A stretch of DNA of 8,861 nt from Bacteroidales bacterium (GCA_024763595.1 JANTFK010000105.1:1-8861), one strand, 5' to 3'; positions 1 to 8,068 are shown, counted from the first letter of the stretch. Notes: a model not told the origin generated them from the sequence alone. Made by a program: numbers and translations.

Positions 1-2214
1 TTTTTCCCCAGGATGTGGAGTTCTCAGCCCAAGCATGCAAATGAGTATATATACTGGGCCAGGATGGACGAATCCAAACTCTATGATGTACAGCGTGATG
101 CAGAAGGGAAGCCGGTAATGAACCAGATGGGAGGGTACAGTTATGATCGATCCAAACCCATTGCCATTCCCACGTTTGGTGAAAACCTGCGCTTCTTTTT
201 CAGATACCAGATCGGGTATATGTACCTGCGCTATTTCATGTGGAATTTTGCAGGGAGGCAGAATGACATTCAGGGTCACGGAGAGCTGACAAAAGGGAAC
301 TGGATCAGCGGAATCAATTTTATTGACCAGGCCAGACTCGGGCCACAACGTAACCTGCCCGGCTTTATAACCGAAAACAAGGGTCATAATAAGTATTATA
401 TGCTTCCATTGTTACTGGGACTGCTGGGAGCCTATTTTCACTATAAGAAACACAACAGGGATTTCTGGGTGGTTACCCTGCTGTTCCTCTTAACCGGAAT
501 GGCCATTGTGGTCTACCTGAACCAGTACCCCCTGCAACCAAGGGAGCGTGATTATGCCTATGCCGGTTCCTTCTACGCCTTTGCCATCTGGATTGGAATT
601 GGTGTTGCGGGGCTTATTGAATATTTGTTAAAAAAGAAAAAATCTGTTCTTACGGCCGGGTTGCTTGTGCTGGCATCGCTGATCCTGGTCCCGGGTATCA
701 TGGTCAGGGAGAACTGGGATGATCACGACCGATCGGATCGATACACAGCACCTGCATTTGCCAGGAATTTCCTGAACTCATGTCTACCCGGAGGGATCAT
801 GTTTACCAACGGCGATAACGATACCTTTCCGCTCTGGTATTTGCAGGAGGTGGAAGGAGTGCGGACCGATGTCCGGATCGTGAACCTGAGTTACCTGACT
901 GCCGACTGGTACATTGAACAGATGAAACATACTTTCTATGATTCTGAAGCGTTGCCCATCAGCATGACCAGGGAGCAATATCTGCAGGGGAAACGGGACT
1001 ATGCATACCTGGTGGAGACGGCCGGGGTGCTGATCAAGGAGAAATATGTGGTGAACCGGGAGAAATATGAAGAAAGAGTAATGGAGGTCTATCACAGCCT
1101 TCTGCAGATCGTGGAATCCTCCCTGCTTCCGCAGGACCATAGCAAGGACTACAAGGCTATCCTGGCCCTGGAGCAAAATATGGATCCGCTTCGCCTGTAT
1201 GGGTATATGCGCACATTTAACAACCAGAAGATAGCTGACCGTATCAATCTGGATTTGGATTCAATGAAGGAATTAAACAGCCGTATGGACCGGATCATCA
1301 AGGAGATTGATGCGGACTATGCTCCGCTGAAGGAAGCATTTGCCTTTATGCTGTCGGATGACCCCCGGTTCCGCCAGGGTCAGTACTTCATCCCTGCCCG
1401 GAAGTTTGTGATCCCGGCAGATTCCGCAAAACTTGCCGACTGGGTAGTTCCCGACGGTTTTGAAGAGGACCGTGTTGACCAGGTTCGTTTTACACTCTCT
1501 GAAAGGGTTCTCTATAAGAACCTGCTTACCGTGCTGGATCTGCTGGGAACCAATGATTGGAAAAGACCCATCTATTTCTCAACAACGGTCTCTTCAGAAT
1601 ATTATCTGAACCTGCAGGATTATTTTCTGCGTGAGGGCCTTGCCCTGAGGGTGGTCCCGATTTACAGTCCGCAGGCCGCTTATCTGGGGAGGGTGAAGAA
1701 TGATGACATGTATCAGAAGCTGATGGAGGAGTTTGACTGGGGCGGACTGGATACTCCCGGGATCTATATGGACGAAAACAACCTGCGGATGACCATTCAC
1801 TACCGGTATGCCTTTGCCGTGCTTGCAGGTGCACTGCAGGATGAAGGTAAAACCGAGCAGGCCAAGGAGGTGCTGGACCGGTGCATGGAACGTATGCCGG
1901 AGGAGAATGTTCCTTTCAATGCAGGCATCACCCCGATCATTCAGGGATACTTCAGTGTGGGAGATACAGCCACCGCCCTGACCATGGTTGAAAAGTTTGA
2001 ACAGAAACTTGAATCGGAACTGGATTATTACCTGGTACTATCAAAAAGCGGGAAATCCCGTTTTGACCGGACCGCTAATGATTTTCTTGGTGCCGTCAGG
2101 GATATCAATGCATTGCGGAGTATGTGCCTGGGATTTGGGGAGACAGAATCTGCAAGCAGGCTGGAAGAGAAATTGCGTTTGTACGGGCAGGAGTATGACC
2201 GCCTGTTCCGGTAA
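1..2214 (+). CDS. DUF2723 (protein O-mannosyltransferase-like) membrane protein, 5' truncated by window edge
   Basis: The frame is open from the first base (Phe-Phe-Pro-Arg before the first Met at 13), so this is the C-terminal 737 residues of a longer protein; family members usually run to about 1000 residues with an N-terminal membrane domain. Four hydrophobic stretches are visible, at about 396-450, 467-525, 567-630 and 640-700. They surround the family-typical stretch QYPLQPRERDYAYAGSFYAF. A long soluble region follows, starting with the characteristic TNGDNDTFPLWYLQEVEG (about 793-855). Near the end (about 1797-2010) helical pairs with TPR-like spacing (YAFAVLAGALQDEGKTEQAK) are seen. 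The family is named DUF2723 and is often annotated as a protein O-mannosyltransferase family by analogy with GT-C enzymes. The inferred role is glycan transfer at the cytoplasmic membrane; the exact substrate cannot be read from the sequence. The deacetylase gene follows 46 bases downstream on the same strand. Confidence 0.85.
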   Translation, partial: FFPRMWSSQPKHANEYIYWARMDESKLYDVQRDAEGKPVMNQMGGYSYDRSKPIAIPTFGENLRFFFRYQIGYMYLRYFMWNFAGRQNDIQGHGELTKGNWISGINFIDQARLGPQRNLPGFITENKGHNKYYMLPLLLGLLGAYFHYKKHNRDFWVVTLLFLLTGMAIVVYLNQYPLQPRERDYAYAGSFYAFAIWIGIGVAGLIEYLLKKKKSVLTAGLLVLASLILVPGIMVRENWDDHDRSDRYTAPAFARNFLNSCLPGGIMFTNGDNDTFPLWYLQEVEGVRTDVRIVNLSYLTADWYIEQMKHTFYDSEALPISMTREQYLQGKRDYAYLVETAGVLIKEKYVVNREKYEERVMEVYHSLLQIVESSLLPQDHSKDYKAILALEQNMDPLRLYGYMRTFNNQKIADRINLDLDSMKELNSRMDRIIKEIDADYAPLKEAFAFMLSDDPRFRQGQYFIPARKFVIPADSAKLADWVVPDGFEEDRVDQVRFTLSERVLYKNLLTVLDLLGTNDWKRPIYFSTTVSSEYYLNLQDYFLREGLALRVVPIYSPQAAYLGRVKNDDMYQKLMEEFDWGGLDTPGIYMDENNLRMTIHYRYAFAVLAGALQDEGKTEQAKEVLDRCMERMPEENVPFNAGITPIIQGYFSVGDTATALTMVEKFEQKLESELDYYLVLSKSGKSRFDRTANDFLGAVRDINALRSMCLGFGETESASRLEEKLRLYGQEYDRLFR

Positions 2215-2260
2215 ATCAGGATACTGGTAATAATCGGGCTGCTTGAACCGTTAATAATAT

Positions 2261-2920
2261 ATGTTGATCGTCAGGCCTCCTTCACTGTTGATACGTGCTT
2301 TGCCCAGGATGACCTGGAACCTGCGGAATGGACAAAATGAAGTTTACCTGACATTCGATGATGGTCCCACACCTGTGGTTACGCCCTGGGTACTGGACTG
2401 CCTGAAGGAGGCTGATGCAAAGGCTACTTTCTTTTGTCTCGGGCGCAATGTGGACAAGTTCCCTGATCTTTATAACCGGATCCTTGCTGCCGGTCACTCC
2501 GTGGGAAACCACAGTTACAGTCACCTGAAAGGATTCCGTTCCGGCATCAAACGATACATGGATGATATCAACCTGGCATCGGATCTGATCAATTCAAAAT
2601 TGTTCCGTCCCCCCTACGGCAGGATCTTACCAGGTCAGGTCAGGTCTGTGCGGGAGCATTACGATATCATCATGTGGGATGTGCTGAGCATTGATTACAA
2701 CCGGCGCCTTTCCGGCGAACGCGTCCTGAAGAATGTGACCAGTAATGTAAAACCTGGATCCATCATTGTGTTCCATGACTCGGACAGAGCCAGTGACAAC
2801 CTCTACTTTGCCCTTCCCCGGGCCCTGGAGTTTCTTCAGGAAAACGGTTACCGGTTGAGTTCCATTCCCAACAGCGGATTGCGCAAAACGGAAATGAACC
2901 TGAATGATGCTGCGAGCTGA
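2261..2920 (+). CDS. Polysaccharide deacetylase, NodB homology domain (carbohydrate esterase 4)
   Basis: A 219-residue protein that is almost entirely a NodB domain. Visible motifs are TFDDGP (residues 31-36, catalytic base and metal Asp), HSYSH (84-88, metal-binding His pair), RPPYG (116-120), WDVLSIDYN (139-147) and the final His in VFHDS (H172). All the usual catalytic and metal positions appear intact, so it should be a metal-dependent deacetylase acting on N- or O-acetyl groups of a polysaccharide or peptidoglycan. No signal peptide is evident, so its cellular location is unclear. The ATG at 2261 is chosen because the short N-terminal segment before VYLTFDDGP is of the length usual in Bacteroidota homologues; no Shine-Dalgarno is seen. 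It probably shares a transcript with the upstream DUF2723 gene, which would fit a cell-envelope glycan role. Its stop codon directly abuts the stop of the convergent gene. Confidence 0.88.
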   Translation: MLIVRPPSLLIRALPRMTWNLRNGQNEVYLTFDDGPTPVVTPWVLDCLKEADAKATFFCLGRNVDKFPDLYNRILAAGHSVGNHSYSHLKGFRSGIKRYMDDINLASDLINSKLFRPPYGRILPGQVRSVREHYDIIMWDVLSIDYNRRLSGERVLKNVTSNVKPGSIIVFHDSDRASDNLYFALPRALEFLQENGYRLSSIPNSGLRKTEMNLNDAAS

Positions 2921-3919
2921 TTATGCCATCCATTGCATATAAACCAGCAGAACGATGACAACCCACAACACCAGTTCATGGGTCCAGGGGTTTTTCCTGC
3001 GATGGAAGTAATTGGACAGGAGGTACGAAACCGGGATCGCTATGAATACAAGAGTTGCCGGGTCAAAACGGGCAATCAGTACAAAGAACAGGATTCCTGC
3101 CAGGAACATAAAGAACATGACCTGGTAGATATTCTGAATCACTGTTTTCCGTGTGGGGAAATGATTAAACATATAGAGACTGGCAATGAAAACCAGTAGT
3201 AACAAAAATCCATAATAGATATTGATACTGTAATGATGGGGGATGAATCCCCGGGTGAATGCGAGATTGGATCTGATCAATGTGGCAAGTTCGGAAAAGT
3301 TGTCCAGTATCCCCCAGTACCAGGTCAGGAGCAGAAGTGCCAGCAGGAAATAGGCAATAACGGGGTAGAAGAGTTCCCGCCATGTTACTGTACGCATAAT
3401 AGCCAGGCTGATCCAAACCAGGGGAAGGAACCAGACCAGTTTCAGATAGAACATACTACCCAGGGCCAGCACAAGCGACGCCATAAAAACTGATGAAGTA
3501 TCCGGTCTTTTGTCATGCACCTCAAAAAGGATCGCAAAACTGAAGAGGTAAAAAACGGCTCCTGTCAGTGCAGGACTCACCTGTTGAGAGGAGGGTAATG
3601 CAGCTGTGAAAAGAAACATAAACACAGCTGGCATCACGGAACGGAAATCCAGCAACACATTACGCACACTGATTCGTATCAGCATGTAGCCCATGAACAG
3701 GAGCAGCATCAGGGCAATGATATGATTCAGGAGAGGGACTGTATGAATGGCCCCGAAGAGCAGGTTGTAAAATGGCATTCCGGTGTAACTGGTCAATGGT
3801 GCTCTGCCACCGTGAGTTGTAACCTGGACAAACGACTTTGCAAATAAACCCAGCAGCAACAGCACCATTCCTGTCGTACCGGTTGTCCGGTTGTCTTTTA
3901 AGATGCGCAGTAAGATCAT
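2921..3919 (-). CDS. DUF6427-like multi-pass membrane protein
   Basis: A 332-residue, very hydrophobic protein with about nine to ten predicted membrane segments, for example MVLLLLGLFAKSF near the N terminus, IIALMLLLFMGYMLI, AVFMFLFTAALP, YFLLALLLLTWYWGIL, YYGFLLLLVFIASLYMF, VMFFMFLAGILFFVLIA and the C-terminal HELVLWVVIVLLVYM. The length, the N-terminal LLRILKDN-type start and the layout resemble the Bacteroidota family DUF6427, whose function is unknown; this assignment is by recognition and is moderately sure. No catalytic motif is seen. Its ATG (3919-3917) overlaps the TGA of purD in an ATGA arrangement, so translation is probably coupled to purD. It ends immediately next to the convergent deacetylase stop, with no room for a separate terminator. 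Confidence 0.75.
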   Translation of the reverse strand: MILLRILKDNRTTGTTGMVLLLLGLFAKSFVQVTTHGGRAPLTSYTGMPFYNLLFGAIHTVPLLNHIIALMLLLFMGYMLIRISVRNVLLDFRSVMPAVFMFLFTAALPSSQQVSPALTGAVFYLFSFAILFEVHDKRPDTSSVFMASLVLALGSMFYLKLVWFLPLVWISLAIMRTVTWRELFYPVIAYFLLALLLLTWYWGILDNFSELATLIRSNLAFTRGFIPHHYSINIYYGFLLLLVFIASLYMFNHFPTRKTVIQNIYQVMFFMFLAGILFFVLIARFDPATLVFIAIPVSYLLSNYFHRRKNPWTHELVLWVVIVLLVYMQWMA

Positions 3920-5184
3920 AGATCAAATCCGATATCCCTGCGGAAATATTTCCCTTCAAACCGGATCTTTCCCGCACTGGCATAGGATCTTTTCAATGCT
4001 TCCTGCATGCCAGCCCCATAAGAACTTACGGCTATTACCCTGCCACCGCTGGTTACAATTTTATTACCGTTAATGCTGGTACCTGCATGGAACAACACAC
4101 TGTCCCGGACCTCTTTGAGACCCGAGATCTCCTTCCTTTTCTCGTAACTGCCCGGGTATCCCCCCGAAACCAGCATGACCGTAGTTACGGTCCGGTCGTC
4201 CACATCCAGTTCCATTTCAGAAAGCCTTCCCTCTGCTGTTGCTTTCATCAGTTCAACAAAATCGGTTTTGATCCTGGGCAGGATCACCTCCGATTCCGGG
4301 TCGCCCATCCGTACATTGTATTCAATCACATAGGGATCATCATCCTTATTCATCAGGCCCAGAAAAATAAAACCCTTGAAAACGATACCCTTGTCTTTCA
4401 AACCCTGGATGGTCGGTTTCACAATGCGGTCCTCCACCTTTTTCATAAAGGCAGCATCGGCAAAAGGTACAGGTGAAACAGCACCCATCCCACCTGTATT
4501 CAGCCCTGTATCTCCCTCTCCGATTCGCTTGTAATCTTTGGCTTCGGGCAGGATCAGGTATCCCTCACCGTCGGTAAGGACAAAGACAGAAAGTTCGATA
4601 CCCTGCAGGAACTCTTCCACTACCACCTTACTGGAAGCTTTCCCGAATTTTCCTTTAAGCATACTGGCGAGCTCCTGCTGTGCCACCTTCAGATCATTGA
4701 TGATCAGCACGCCTTTCCCGGCTGCCAGTCCATCTGCCTTCAATACATAGGGTGGTTCCAGTGTTGCAAGATAATCCCGTCCCTCTGATACAGTATAATC
4801 AATAAAGGTCCTGAAGCTGCCTGTAGGAATATCATTCTCAAGCATAAAAGTCTTGGCAAAATCTTTGCTTCCCTCCAGTTCTGCACCTGCTCTGACAGGC
4901 CCGATCACCGGTACATCTTTCAGATCCGGGTTTTCCAGAAAGAAGTCGGCAATCCCGGCCACCAGCGGAACTTCCGGTCCGACCACCACCAGGTCAATAT
5001 GCTCTCTGAGCACCAGTTCCCTGATCCCGTCAAAATCCTCAACACCCACCGGTACATTGGTTCCCACTTCGGCTGTCCCGGCATTTCCAGGAGCAATAAA
5101 AAGTCTGTCCAGTTGCGGACTCTGGGCCATCTTCCAGGCAAGTGCATGTTCGCGGCCACCGCCTCCGATAATCAGTATGTTCAT
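3916..5184 (-). CDS. purD: Phosphoribosylamine--glycine ligase (GAR synthetase)
   Basis: Catalyses ATP-dependent ligation of glycine to 5-phosphoribosylamine, the second step of de novo purine synthesis, in the cytosol. The 422-residue product shows the whole PurD pattern: GGGGREHALAWK (residues 7-18), PGNAGT (32-37), VVGPEVPLVAGIAD (67-80), the ATP-grasp region with GSKDFAKTFM (105-114) and LKADGLAAGKGV (148-159), VVEEFLQGIELSVF (188-201), EAKDYKRIGEGDTGLNTGGMG (begins at 214), and the metal/ATP site EYNVRMGDPE (288-297). The length is normal for the family. The frame is open 13 codons further upstream to 5223, but the ATG at 5184 is preferred because PurD proteins start just before the ILIIGGGGREH strand and the extension (RKTFLKESKYCD) is not family-like. 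No key residue is missing. It overlaps the downstream DUF6427-like gene by 4 bases. A terminator at 5291-5329 separates it from the upstream T9SS gene, so it should have its own promoter in 5185-5290; no convincing promoter motif was identified there. Confidence 0.97.
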   Translation of the reverse strand: MNILIIGGGGREHALAWKMAQSPQLDRLFIAPGNAGTAEVGTNVPVGVEDFDGIRELVLREHIDLVVVGPEVPLVAGIADFFLENPDLKDVPVIGPVRAGAELEGSKDFAKTFMLENDIPTGSFRTFIDYTVSEGRDYLATLEPPYVLKADGLAAGKGVLIINDLKVAQQELASMLKGKFGKASSKVVVEEFLQGIELSVFVLTDGEGYLILPEAKDYKRIGEGDTGLNTGGMGAVSPVPFADAAFMKKVEDRIVKPTIQGLKDKGIVFKGFIFLGLMNKDDDPYVIEYNVRMGDPESEVILPRIKTDFVELMKATAEGRLSEMELDVDDRTVTTVMLVSGGYPGSYEKRKEISGLKEVRDSVLFHAGTSINGNKIVTSGGRVIAVSSYGAGMQEALKRSYASAGKIRFEGKYFRRDIGFDL

Positions 5185-5290
5185 ATCACAATATTTAGAT
5201 TCTTTCAGGAATGTTTTACGCAACGAAGTTACGTCCTATGGGGACAATCCCAGGTTGCTTTTTATTTAAAACTGCTATAAATACCTTTTC

Positions 5291-5329
5291 AAATAAAAAA
5301 GGCTGCCTTACAAATATAAGACAGCCTTT
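5291..5329 (-). terminator. Rho-independent terminator after the T9SS protein gene
   Basis: Read on the - strand, the arm AAAGGCTG, a single mismatch and CTTA-type pairs form a hairpin around a 6-base AT-rich loop: 8 bp (5298-5305 with 5322-5329), a C/A mismatch, then 4 bp (5307-5310 with 5317-5320). A T-run (TTTTTTATTT, 5300 down to 5291) follows directly on the - strand. It begins 24 bases beyond the stop of the secreted-protein gene and precedes purD. The U-tract is strong only on the - strand, which fixes the orientation. Confidence 0.88.
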
Positions 5330-5353
5330 GTAAAGATTACTATTTAGCATTTC

Positions 5354-7510
5354 CTAATTCACCACAATTCCCGATTTCAGGGTCTGCCCGTCAATTCGCA
5401 GCATATACATGCCTTTTGCAAGGTCGGAAACATCGATGGTTTCCCGGATCACACTGCCACTGGAATATACCTGGCGGCTCAATACTACCTGTCCCGTCAG
5501 ACTCAATAGTTCCACTGAACACGCCACCCCATCAAAGGGCATTTCCAGCGTTATCAAGCCAGATGCCGGATTGGGATATACCTTGAGCTGCATCGAAGAA
5601 AAATCCTGGAAACCCACATGAGTCAGATCCTTGATCTCAATGGTATCTGTAGCAGCAGGCCCACAATTATTCAGGTCATTTACCTCTACAACATAGAGGC
5701 CTGAATCTCCGGATGCGAAATTAAATATCCCGAGAACCTGTGGTGTCCCACCCGGTTGCAGTGTAAATACATAGGGTGATGTACCCCCTGTGGCAGACAC
5801 CTCAATCAGACCATCTGCTTCCAGTGTGATATCCTGGGTAGTTATCACCTGTACCTTCAATGTGTCGGGTTGCCCAACCGAGACCACAGGTCCCGGCTGC
5901 GTACAATTTTCCGCATCAATCACCACAACCGCGTAATCTCCAGCTGGTAAATCCCCAAAATAAGCTATATCCTGATAACTCAGCCCATTGTCAATGGAAT
6001 ACTTCCATGGCGCGCCAAATCCGCCTGTTGCCAGGATCTGCAATGCTCCCGTGCTATCTCCGTAACAGGTATTTACATCCTGCTTGATGATGTTGTCGAT
6101 GGAAATACTCTGACAACCGATAACTCCCAATACCATATAGAAAGAAGTGCCATCGGAGGTGTAAATACTATCTCCCAGGACCAGCAAATCTGAGTTTGTC
6201 CTCATGAGGGTATACAGATTATTTTCTCCTTTGAATAAACCTCTGCCCTGATCGTTGCTGTTATTTCGGCCATTGTATTGATTGGCTTCTCTGAAATTAC
6301 CATCCTTATCCAGGGCACCGGTAAACATGTCAACATCACCAAGTCCTTCGGAAATGAGACTGATTCCTCCCCAGTTCAAGGTGTCTTCAAAATATCCTGA
6401 GATCCATATTTTTTCATCAAAAAACTCCATATTAAAAGTCTTATCTTCATATTTGCCCCCCATGGTTTTGAACCAGGTAAGATCCCCTGAAGATGAATAT
6501 TTAGCGATAAAAAGATCAAATGAACCATGATTACCTATGATTTCGTTAACTGAAGAAGCATTTGCATCGACCAGCAGTGTGTCACTATTATAATAACCTG
6601 AAACATAGACATTATCCTCATCATCTTTTAAGATAGCATAACTAAATTCATCTCCGGCACCCCTGATTGTTCTGATCCAGGAGATCGTACCTGTACTATC
6701 GGAAGCAAATAAATGCACATCATTTTTATTGTTATATGCAACGATCGTATCATCTTCAAACCCAACAGAATCAGCAAATACCCCAGTAAATAAATAAGAG
6801 TTTGTATCCCCATAAATATCATTTATCTTACTATTACTGTTATTCAATGAACTAATTTGTTTCAGCCATTTAACGTTTCCGTTTGTTGGATCAAATGCTC
6901 CATAGAAGTAATCTGCATATGATTTGTTGGAGTAAAGACTCAATTCATTGTAAATATTAATACTATCTATAAACAGGCCTGCCAAAATAACGTTTCCACT
7001 TTCATCTGATCCCAACGTTGTGGGTAACTGAAAACTGGCGCCCTGTCCGGCATTTCTGGCCCAGATTACATCTCCGGAATCATTCAGGCCTAAAAGGAAA
7101 ATATCAAATGAGCCGGAACTCTCAATAGAATCTGTAGGGGAATATTTGAAATTTCCCAAAAAACCACCGGTTAATAAAATATCTCCACCACTGCTTACAG
7201 ATACACCCCCAAATACATAGTCTGATAATGTACTTCCAAAATTTTTCATCCAGTCAACTGTTCCATTAGAGAGAAACTTGATCAGGTAATAATCTCTTCC
7301 TCCGTATGATGTTATGGATTGTCCTCCGGAAGATGATAATGTGCCTTCAAAATAGCCATATGACAATATCTCGCCATTACTGTTAATTGTGGAGGAAATT
7401 TCGATAAATGATTGAGTGCATGAAATTTTATTTGATCCAATCCATGACTGAGCATTCACATAGACTAAACTAAAAGCCAGAAGGATTGTGAGATATAACG
7501 CTTTTTTCAT
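5354..7510 (-). CDS. T9SS-secreted protein: SBBP-type propeller repeats, two SprB-like repeats, type A sorting domain
   Basis: A 718-residue exported protein. Residues 1-20 form a signal peptide (Lys-Lys, hydrophobic core, cleavage near VNA/Q). Residues about 70-420 carry at least five repeats of the pattern 'G-x-aromatic-D ... G-D/T-(I/V/L)-x-W-hydrophobic-(K/R)', for example VDWMKNFGS, VIWARNAGQG, VKWLKQIS, ISWIRTIRGAG and LTWFKTMGG, which matches SBBP-type beta-propeller repeats. Two SprB-like repeats follow: residues about 482-536 (Cys482, ATGG, YSIDNG, LPAGDYAVVV, Cys536) and about 553-616 (ATGGTSPYVF, GLYVVEVNDLNNC). The C terminus from VYPNP (644-648) to the end, with LTGQVV and AKGMYMLRI, is a type A sorting domain that directs export by the type IX system and surface attachment or release. 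No enzyme motif is seen; a surface binding or adhesion role is inferred. The gene starts 25 bases after the lasso precursor stop with no GC-rich terminator between them, so it is probably the last gene of that operon. Its 5' two thirds are AT-rich and its 3' third GC-richer. Confidence 0.9.
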   Translation of the reverse strand: MKKALYLTILLAFSLVYVNAQSWIGSNKISCTQSFIEISSTINSNGEILSYGYFEGTLSSSGGQSITSYGGRDYYLIKFLSNGTVDWMKNFGSTLSDYVFGGVSVSSGGDILLTGGFLGNFKYSPTDSIESSGSFDIFLLGLNDSGDVIWARNAGQGASFQLPTTLGSDESGNVILAGLFIDSINIYNELSLYSNKSYADYFYGAFDPTNGNVKWLKQISSLNNSNSKINDIYGDTNSYLFTGVFADSVGFEDDTIVAYNNKNDVHLFASDSTGTISWIRTIRGAGDEFSYAILKDDEDNVYVSGYYNSDTLLVDANASSVNEIIGNHGSFDLFIAKYSSSGDLTWFKTMGGKYEDKTFNMEFFDEKIWISGYFEDTLNWGGISLISEGLGDVDMFTGALDKDGNFREANQYNGRNNSNDQGRGLFKGENNLYTLMRTNSDLLVLGDSIYTSDGTSFYMVLGVIGCQSISIDNIIKQDVNTCYGDSTGALQILATGGFGAPWKYSIDNGLSYQDIAYFGDLPAGDYAVVVIDAENCTQPGPVVSVGQPDTLKVQVITTQDITLEADGLIEVSATGGTSPYVFTLQPGGTPQVLGIFNFASGDSGLYVVEVNDLNNCGPAATDTIEIKDLTHVGFQDFSSMQLKVYPNPASGLITLEMPFDGVACSVELLSLTGQVVLSRQVYSSGSVIRETIDVSDLAKGMYMLRIDGQTLKSGIVVN

Positions 7511-7535
7511 AATATGTAAGGTTTAAAAAAAATTT

Positions 7536-7670
7536 TTAAAATCTCGAGCCATCATAGGGGAATCCCTCAAATTCACCTACTGTGCTTCCACCTAAAGTCT
7601 GCTTGAATTTCAAACTGCGGATTTCGGGTTTTTTCCATTTATTCTTATTTGCTTCAGGCTTCTTCATCAT
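7536..7670 (-). CDS. Putative lasso peptide precursor (44 aa)
   Basis: A small ORF translated by hand from ATG 7670 to TAA 7538-7536. The leader (residues 1-26) begins MMKKPEANKNKWKK and contains W12-K-K-P15-E-I17, which matches the YxxP-type motif bound by lasso B1 proteins. Thr25 then lies at position -2 of a predicted cut before Gly27, as is usual in lasso precursors. The predicted core is GGSTVGEFEGFPYDGSRF (18 residues): N-terminal Gly, with Glu at core positions 7 and 9 as possible ring-closing acids. The start ATG overlaps the TGA of the B2 frame (ATGA), and a second ATG follows at once, so translation is probably coupled. The identity rests on peptide features plus the adjacent B1 and B2 genes; the ring size, and whether the product is made, are inferred. 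Confidence 0.86.
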   Translation of the reverse strand: MMKKPEANKNKWKKPEIRSLKFKQTLGGSTVGEFEGFPYDGSRF

Positions 7671-8068
7671 ACTATTTTAAACTCGGTAAAATCATTACTT
7701 TTTTGCGGTAGGCACCACGCATGTGCCTGAAATGTTCCTTCAGTTGCAACTCCTATTCTAATTGGTACCAAAATCCCATATCCCATCAGATACTCCCGAA
7801 TTACCATACTTTCTATCAGGCATGTGATTTTCCAGGGAAGAAGTTTACCAATCCTGATTAATTGACTGATATCCGTTGAATAGGGTTGCAAATCATTCTC
7901 CACTTTAAAGTCCTGCTGTCTGAAATATTTCCGGTAATAAAACTTTTAAGGTACAAACTTAACCAATATACTAAATTTCAGAAGAAGCAAAATCATTTTA
8001 AACAACTTTGCTTTCTGTGGTCCTTCGGATTGAAAGAAAAAACGTATACCCCTAATCAGCTCTTTCAT
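7667..8068 (-). pseudogene. Lasso peptide B2 leader peptidase (McjB C-terminal-like), interrupted by in-frame TAA
   Basis: B2 proteins are cysteine proteases of transglutaminase-like fold that remove the lasso leader. Reading from ATG 8068 to TGA 7669-7667 gives 133 codons in one frame, broken only by TAA at codon 41 (7948-7946). Codons 1-40 encode a basic start and a hydrophobic helix (KMILLLLKFSILVKFVP), as at the N terminus of B2 proteins. Codons 42-133 encode the protease domain: PWKITCLIES with catalytic Cys83, a helix ending in GYGILVPIRIGV, and QAHAW with catalytic His116; Asp126 is a plausible third residue. The total length is close to the usual standalone B2. Restoring one sense codon (for example TTA, Leu, after the FVP) would give an intact protein. 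The frame overlaps the B1 end by 17 bases and the precursor start by 4. A restart at GTG 7903 could make a 78-residue protease part alone. Alternatives are a sequence error, a real nonsense mutation, or a split enzyme. Confidence 0.82.

Noticed and set aside
5185..5223. N-terminal 13-residue extension of PurD from the in-frame start at 5223
   Set aside because: PurD proteins begin directly before the ILIIGGGGREH strand, and the extension is not conserved in type; ATG 5184 fits the family.
4087..5269. Long + strand open frames opposite purD (4087-4476, 4853-5269)
   Set aside because: They are antisense shadows of a fully conserved purD, with low-complexity Ser/Pro/Thr-rich products and no recognisable domain.
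7522..7540. AT-only inverted repeat (TTTAAAAA...TTTTTAAA) over the lasso precursor stop, considered as a terminator
   Set aside because: It has no G or C pairs in the stem, so it should not form a stable terminator hairpin; at most it might weaken read-through into the T9SS gene.
7667..7903. The 78-codon frame from GTG 7903 read as an independent hypothetical gene
   Set aside because: The same frame continues upstream with B2-like sequence to an ATG overlapping B1, interrupted only by one TAA, so it is better described as part of a broken or split B2 gene.
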